In this document: positions 59,920-64,000 of the stretch, piece by piece | Position numbering within the stretch: position 1 is the stretch's first letter | How the letters are laid out: each line of letters starts with the position of its first letter | Assembly (NCBI RefSeq): GCF_014218295.1 | Contig: NZ_AP023287.1 | Span: 3,782,001-3,846,000, forward strand | Source of the DNA: Mycolicibacterium litorale | GTDB taxonomy: Bacteria; Actinomycetota; Actinomycetes; Mycobacteriales; Mycobacteriaceae | Length of the DNA stretch: 64,000 bases | Direction of reading: 5' to 3' | Made by a program: the position numbers and the translations under genes | Notes under the pieces: model-generated | Databases searched by the model: none | Told to the model about the DNA's origin: nothing | Seen by the model: only the letters and a program-made list of their open reading frames with translations

Positions 59920-61239
59920 CTAGCCCGAGGCTTCCTTGACCGCCCTGGCCTGCTTCTCCTGCTCTGCGGCTTTCACCCGGCCCTCGTTGATCTCGGCCAT
60001 CGCCTCGGGGATCTCTCCCGCGGTGAACTTGCCACCGCGGCCGGTGGGCAGCCCGCCGAACGAGTACGTCTCGTCGAACATCGGCGCATCGGACGGCTGG
60101 CGGCGTGCCTCGACCTTCTCGATCACCCGTGCGAGACGCTTCGCCTTGTCCTCGACCGCCTTCTCGTCGCGTTCGATGAACTCGGGCAGGATCTCCTTGC
60201 CCATGATCTCGATGGACTCCATCGTGCCCTCGTGGCTGCGCGGATTGAGCAGCAGGATGATCTCGTCGACGCCGCTGGCCTCGTAGCCGCGCAGGAATTC
60301 ACGAACGGTGTCGGGTGAACCGATGGCGCCGCGGCCCGGACCGTAGGCCAGGGTGGGGTCCTCTTTCACCGCCTTCTCGTACAGTTCCCACACCCCGGTG
60401 CGTCCCGGCGTGTGCATCCCCGTCAGGTAGTAGTGCATGATCCCGAACGAGAAGAACCCGCCACCGATGCCGAGCCGTGAGAGCGCCTCCTCGTCCGTCC
60501 TGGCCACCATCATCGACAGGTCGCCGCCGATCGCCAACAGGTTCGGATTGATCGCCGGGGTGACCGGTGCGCCGTTGGCCTCGAACTCCCTGTAGTAACC
60601 GTCCACCCGCTCCTTGAGCGCCTCGGGCCCGGTGTAGGCGAAACTCAGTGCACCGATGGCCTTCTGCGCGGCCATCTGAACCGACGACGGGCGCGTGCAC
60701 GCCACCCACACGGGCGGATGCGGCTGCTGCAGCGGTTTGGGGATCACGTTGCGGGCGGGCATCTCGACGTGCTCACCCTTGAACCCCGTGAACGGTGCCT
60801 CGGTCATACAGCGGATCGAGACCTCGAGGGCCTCCTCCCACATCGAGCGCTTGTCGGCGGGGTCGATGTTGAACCCGCCGAGTTCGGCGACCGACGAACC
60901 CTCACCCGTGCCGAACTCCACACGGCCGTTGGACAGATGGTCGAGGGTGGCGATCCGTTCGGCGATGCGCGCCGGATGGTTGATGGGCGGCGGCAGGTGC
61001 ATCACACCGAAGCCGAGCCGGATGTCCCTGGTGCGTTGGCTGGCCGCGGCGAGGAACATCTCCGGCGCGGTCGAGTGGCAGTACTCCTCGAGGAAGTGGT
61101 GCTCGGTCAGCCAGACCGTCGAGAAACCCGCCTTGTCGGCGGCCTCCACCTCGTCGAGCCCGTGCTGGAACAGCTGGTGCTCGTCGTCCTCCGACCACGG
61201 CCGCGGCAGCGGGAATTCGTAGAACAGCGAGATCTTCAT
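59920..61239 (-). CDS. LLM-class (bacterial luciferase-like) flavin-dependent monooxygenase
   Basis: 439 residues, TIM-barrel luciferase family. TVWLTEHHFLEEYCHSTAPEMFLAAASQRT and LGFGVMHLPPPINHPARIAERIATLDHLSNGR are diagnostic. It uses reduced FMN and O2, for example for Baeyer-Villiger or hydroxylation chemistry. The C-terminal ~70 residues form a charged, probably helical tail (ERDEKAVEDKAKRLARVIEKVEARR). Its start overlaps the KstD-like stop (ATGA). The FMN reductase at the operon end is a plausible flavin supplier. Confidence 0.9.
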   Translation of the reverse strand: MKISLFYEFPLPRPWSEDDEHQLFQHGLDEVEAADKAGFSTVWLTEHHFLEEYCHSTAPEMFLAAASQRTRDIRLGFGVMHLPPPINHPARIAERIATLDHLSNGRVEFGTGEGSSVAELGGFNIDPADKRSMWEEALEVSIRCMTEAPFTGFKGEHVEMPARNVIPKPLQQPHPPVWVACTRPSSVQMAAQKAIGALSFAYTGPEALKERVDGYYREFEANGAPVTPAINPNLLAIGGDLSMMVARTDEEALSRLGIGGGFFSFGIMHYYLTGMHTPGRTGVWELYEKAVKEDPTLAYGPGRGAIGSPDTVREFLRGYEASGVDEIILLLNPRSHEGTMESIEIMGKEILPEFIERDEKAVEDKAKRLARVIEKVEARRQPSDAPMFDETYSFGGLPTGRGGKFTAGEIPEAMAEINEGRVKAAEQEKQARAVKEASG

Positions 61240-62996
61240 GTGCTACCTCCGATGGGTGTCGGCCCTGGACTGGGTTGAGCTCGTTCGTGGGTGCCGCCCG
61301 GCACTGGTTGCGCGGCAATGTGTTTTGCGGCGACGTAGCCGAAGGTCATGGCGGGGCCGATCGTCGCGCCCGCCCCGGCGTAGCTGCGGCCCATCACCGC
61401 GGCGGAGTTGTTGCCCACCGCGTACAGACCCGGTATCGCCGAGTCGTCGGCGCGCAGCACCCGGGCGTGCTCATCCGTGCGCAGCCCGCCCGACGTGCCG
61501 AGGTCGCCGAGGATGATCTGGAACGCGTAGTACGGCGGTTTGCCCAACGGGTGCAGGTTGGGGTTGGGCAGCGTGGGGTCGCCGTAGTAGTTGTCGTAGG
61601 CGCTGTCACCGCGGTTGAAGTCGTCGTCGTGTCCTTTACGCGCGAGCTCGTCGAACCGTTCGGCGGTCCGGCGCAGCTTCTCGGCCGGTACGCCGATCTT
61701 GCCGGCGAGTTCCTCCCAGCTGTGCGCCTCTTTGACCACTCCGGAGTCCAACCACGCCCTGGGCACCTTCCAGCCGGTGGGCACGGGCGCGAACGGGATC
61801 TTCGGGATGGGCAGGTGCCCGGCGACGACGTAGCGGTGGAACGAGCGGATGTCGGTGATCAACCAGCACGGAATGTGCGTCACGCCGGTTTGTTGTCCCT
61901 CGATCATCGCGTGCGCGAAGTCCATGTACGGCGCCGCCTCGTTGATGAAGCGCTCACCGCTGCCGTTGACGACGAACTGGGCGGGCATCATGCGTTCGTT
62001 GAGCATGAACTGCAGCCGGCCGTCGGGCCAGCAGATCGCCGGGAACCACCAGGCCTCGTCGAGGAGTTCGGTTGCGGCGCCGACCTTCTCGCCCGCACGG
62101 ATACCGTCGCCCACGTTGGCCGGATTGCCGAAGCTCCAGTCCTTGTCCAGCACCGGCAGATGTTCCTTGCGCCGGGCCATGTCGTGGTCGAAGCCGCCCG
62201 CGGCCAGGATGACACCGCGGCGCGCGCCGATGCGCATCTCGCGGCCGTCCCGCTCGACGACCGCACCGATCACCGCGCCGTCGGCACCGGTGATGAGCTC
62301 GGTCATCGGAGCATCAAGCCAGAGCGGGATGTGCTGCTCCTTCATGGCCAGCCGCATCCGCGCCGCCAGCGACTGGCCGATCGCGGCCATCCGGTCGCCG
62401 AACACCCGCGCCCGCACCATCCGCCAGATGAGTTTGAGCAGCACCGCTTTGCCGCGCCAGTTCTGGCGCACCTGGTAGAAGAGACGCAGGTCCTTGGGTG
62501 CGAACCAGATTCCTTTCGGCGCAAGGGCAAGCGGCTGGAGCAGGTTCTGCTCCTCGTCGCCGAGCCGTCGCAGGTCGATGGCGGGCACGTTGATGGTGCT
62601 GCCGAGTGCCGATCCGCCCGGCAGCTCCGGGTAGTAGTCGGCGTAGCCGGGTTTCCAGACGAATTCGAACCACGGACTGATGTTCTCGAGGAATTCCATC
62701 ATCCGCGGTGCGGCGTCGACGTAGGTGCGCAGCCGGGCGTCGCTGACCAGCCCACCGGTGATCTGTGTGAGGTAGCGGAAGACGTCGTCCGGGTCGGGTG
62801 TGTACCCGGCCTTGCGCTGCGACGGCGCGCCGGGTACCCAGATGCCGCCCCCGGACAGTGCGGTGGACCCGCCGAAGTGTGCGGACTTCTCGACCACGAG
62901 GGTGTCCAGTCCGCACGCGTGGGCGGTCAGTGCCGCCGTCATCCCGCCGCCCCCGGAGCCGACGACGAGCACGTCGACCTGCCTGTCGAAGGTCAT
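61236..62996 (-). CDS. KstD-like FAD-dependent 3-ketosteroid 1-dehydrogenase family protein
   Basis: 586 residues. The FAD motif GSGGGG is at 13-18 and [18 protein letters not shown] follows. The tyrosines used by 3-ketosteroid 1(2)-dehydrogenase have counterparts in [11 protein letters not shown] (~118-122), [12 protein letters not shown] and [18 protein letters not shown]. It probably introduces a double bond next to a ring ketone, although sequence cannot tell a steroid from another cyclic ketone. ATGA overlaps on both sides tie it to the dioxygenase and monooxygenase genes. Confidence 0.87.
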   Translation of the reverse strand: MTFDRQVDVLVVGSGGGGMTAALTAHACGLDTLVVEKSAHFGGSTALSGGGIWVPGAPSQRKAGYTPDPDDVFRYLTQITGGLVSDARLRTYVDAAPRMMEFLENISPWFEFVWKPGYADYYPELPGGSALGSTINVPAIDLRRLGDEEQNLLQPLALAPKGIWFAPKDLRLFYQVRQNWRGKAVLLKLIWRMVRARVFGDRMAAIGQSLAARMRLAMKEQHIPLWLDAPMTELITGADGAVIGAVVERDGREMRIGARRGVILAAGGFDHDMARRKEHLPVLDKDWSFGNPANVGDGIRAGEKVGAATELLDEAWWFPAICWPDGRLQFMLNERMMPAQFVVNGSGERFINEAAPYMDFAHAMIEGQQTGVTHIPCWLITDIRSFHRYVVAGHLPIPKIPFAPVPTGWKVPRAWLDSGVVKEAHSWEELAGKIGVPAEKLRRTAERFDELARKGHDDDFNRGDSAYDNYYGDPTLPNPNLHPLGKPPYYAFQIILGDLGTSGGLRTDEHARVLRADDSAIPGLYAVGNNSAAVMGRSYAGAGATIGPAMTFGYVAAKHIAAQPVPGGTHERAQPSPGPTPIGGST

Positions 62997-63943
62997 GACG
63001 GCACCGCCGTGCGGATCGCGAACCCGGCGATCAGTTCCGGTGCAGCTCGGTAGAACCGGTGCACGGTGCGGTAGTCACCGCCGGCCGACAATGCCGCGAA
63101 GGCGGCCACCCAGGTGCGGATCTCGTGGGCGGAGTTCCCGCCCTCGCGGGCGATGAAGGTGTTCGACCATCCGTCGAGATCGGACAGCCAACCCTCGTCG
63201 AGGATCTCGAGGAAGGTGGCGTCCCAAGCGGGATTGAGCGGCTGCAGTGGACTGTTGCCGTGCGCGAAGGCCTGCGCCGCGTCGATCACCGCCGACTGCC
63301 GAGCCATCCGCTGCTCGGTACTCATCGGGGCGCCGTGCACGATGCGGTCGAGCGCCGCGGGCGGTGCGGTCGCCAGCGTGGGCACCGGGGGGTCGTGGGA
63401 CAACCCGCCCGACCCGACCACCAAGACCCGCTTGTCGAGCGTCGCGAGGTAGCCGCCGACCGCCGCCCCCAGCGCGCGCGAACGGCGCAGCGGTCCGAGC
63501 GGTGTCGCCACCGAGTTGACGAACACCGGGATGACGGGTCGTGCGGTGGCATCGCCGAACAGCATCTGCAGCGGCTGCACGGTGCCGTGGTCGACGTCCA
63601 TACTCGCCGAGATGGCGACGTCCACACCGGCTTCCAGCACGGCGGCGGCCAGTTCGGACGCCAGCGCCTCCGGCACGTCGAGGGGGCCGGCGTGGGTGCC
63701 GTAGTCGCCGACGCCCTGCGCCGAGGTGCCGACACAGAACGGCGGCATGACCTTGTAGAAGAACCCGTTGTAGTGGTCCGGCGAGAACGTGACCACCAGT
63801 TCCGGGTCGAACTCCGCGACGAAGTCACGGGCGCCCGTGAGCGCCGCGTCGATGTCGTCAAGGAGCTCCCGCGACGGTCCCGGAAGGTTCAGTAGCGGAC
63901 TGTGCGACATGCAGCACAGAGCGATCTGCGCCATGGTGACCAT
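62993..63943 (-). CDS. mhpB: Class III extradiol ring-cleavage dioxygenase (MhpB/LigB type)
   Basis: 316 residues. H14 (SHS), H57 in [11 protein letters not shown]119 in MDVDHGTVQ and H183 in GGLSHDPP match the metal and acid-base histidines of 2,3-dihydroxyphenylpropionate 1,2-dioxygenase (its H115 and H179, offset by 4). The Fe(II) enzyme opens a catechol ring next to the two hydroxyls. Its fission product would suit the alpha/beta hydrolase at 56385. ATG 63943 has GGAGG about 5 bases ahead. The last 57 bases of the window upstream of it hold this ribosome-binding site and no gene I can support. Confidence 0.88.
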   Translation of the reverse strand: MVTMAQIALCCMSHSPLLNLPGPSRELLDDIDAALTGARDFVAEFDPELVVTFSPDHYNGFFYKVMPPFCVGTSAQGVGDYGTHAGPLDVPEALASELAAAVLEAGVDVAISASMDVDHGTVQPLQMLFGDATARPVIPVFVNSVATPLGPLRRSRALGAAVGGYLATLDKRVLVVGSGGLSHDPPVPTLATAPPAALDRIVHGAPMSTEQRMARQSAVIDAAQAFAHGNSPLQPLNPAWDATFLEILDEGWLSDLDGWSNTFIAREGGNSAHEIRTWVAAFAALSAGGDYRTVHRFYRAAPELIAGFAIRTAVPS

Positions 63944-64000
63944 TGCCTCCTCCCTGGGTCAGATGGAGCACGCCGAACAGGGCGGTGCTCACGTCGGCGG

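Noticed and set aside
61275..63053. Long rightward open frame opposite the KstD-like gene
   Set aside because: Arg/Val/Gly-rich shadow without motifs. The leftward gene has the FAD motif and conserved tyrosines.
63944..64000. Possible 3' end of another leftward gene at the window edge
   Set aside because: All three frames are short here and no recognisable protein end or consistent stop could be supported.

Overview
The window looks like a chromosomal catabolic region of a high-GC actinobacterium, most likely a rapidly growing Mycobacteriaceae member (Mycolicibacterium/Mycobacterium type). Pointers are a mycofactocin-type short-chain dehydrogenase, a wax ester synthase/diacylglycerol acyltransferase, a remnant of a DUF222/13E12 protein, a ketosteroid-dehydrogenase-like flavoprotein, many acyl-CoA dehydrogenases and TetR regulators, frequent GTG starts and very frequent 4-base ATGA gene overlaps. 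No species can be named from this alone. No rRNA, tRNA, CRISPR array, transposase or origin was seen, and no stretch over 300 bases lacks a gene or gene remnant.

Region 1 (1-13.6 kb): the 3' end of a quinone-reductase-like gene, then a tightly overlapping leftward operon of an APH-type small-molecule kinase, a class III PLP enzyme, a FAD/Fe-S oxidoreductase of the YdiJ (D-2-hydroxyglutarate dehydrogenase) type and a semialdehyde dehydrogenase. This resembles a hydroxylysine or amino-alcohol pathway (phosphorylate, eliminate phosphate and ammonia, oxidise the semialdehyde). A divergent GntR regulator separates it from a rightward operon of aldehyde dehydrogenase, a small RedY-like protein, a phytoene-desaturase-like flavoprotein and an APC permease. 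Related CTGTT-N-AACA palindromes sit at all three promoters.

Region 2 (13.7-21 kb): a sugar-type ABC importer (ATPase, two permeases, lipoprotein) co-transcribed with both subunits of a dimethylformamidase-family amidohydrolase. The expected Tyr/Tyr/Glu iron ligands are visible, so this is a plausible import-and-hydrolyse amide system.

Region 3 (21-29.3 kb, leftward): amidohydrolase, two acyl-CoA dehydrogenases, SDR, CaiB-type CoA transferase, thiolase, TetR and a small unknown protein: CoA-ester activation and beta-oxidation of an unidentified acid.

Region 4 (29.5-38.5 kb): a rightward operon of an AhpD/CMD-like protein, a Rieske oxygenase, a small partner protein, an unusual metal hydrolase, an NTF2/SnoaL-like protein and two acyl-CoA dehydrogenase-like subunits. 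A DUF559 nuclease gene follows, bracketed by inverted copies of a 61-base palindromic repeat. Then come an enoyl-CoA hydratase-like and an acyl-CoA dehydrogenase gene, divergent from a TetR regulator.

Region 5 (39.5-45.6 kb): mycofactocin-type SDR, WS/DGAT, acyl-CoA synthetase, lysophospholipid-type acyltransferase and NAD-dependent epimerase, a lipid-handling block.

Region 6 (45.6-64 kb, all leftward): two long operons. The first (57.2 to 45.6 kb, 11 genes) carries alpha/beta hydrolase, SDR, TetR, ferredoxin, P450, amidohydrolase, two M24-fold proteins, a hydratase-fold protein, a fused two-domain CoA transferase and an SDR. The second (63.9 to 57.5 kb) carries an MhpB-type extradiol dioxygenase, a KstD-like dehydrogenase, a luciferase-like monooxygenase, an SDR, a cyclase-family hydrolase and an FMN reductase. 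Together they look like a ring-opening and side-chain pathway for a cyclic, perhaps terpenoid or aromatic, compound.

One near-identical palindrome (TGAGAA-N5-TTCTCA type) lies in front of the Rieske operon, the acyl-CoA dehydrogenase/TetR pair and the 11-gene operon. This suggests that Regions 4 and 6 form one regulon.
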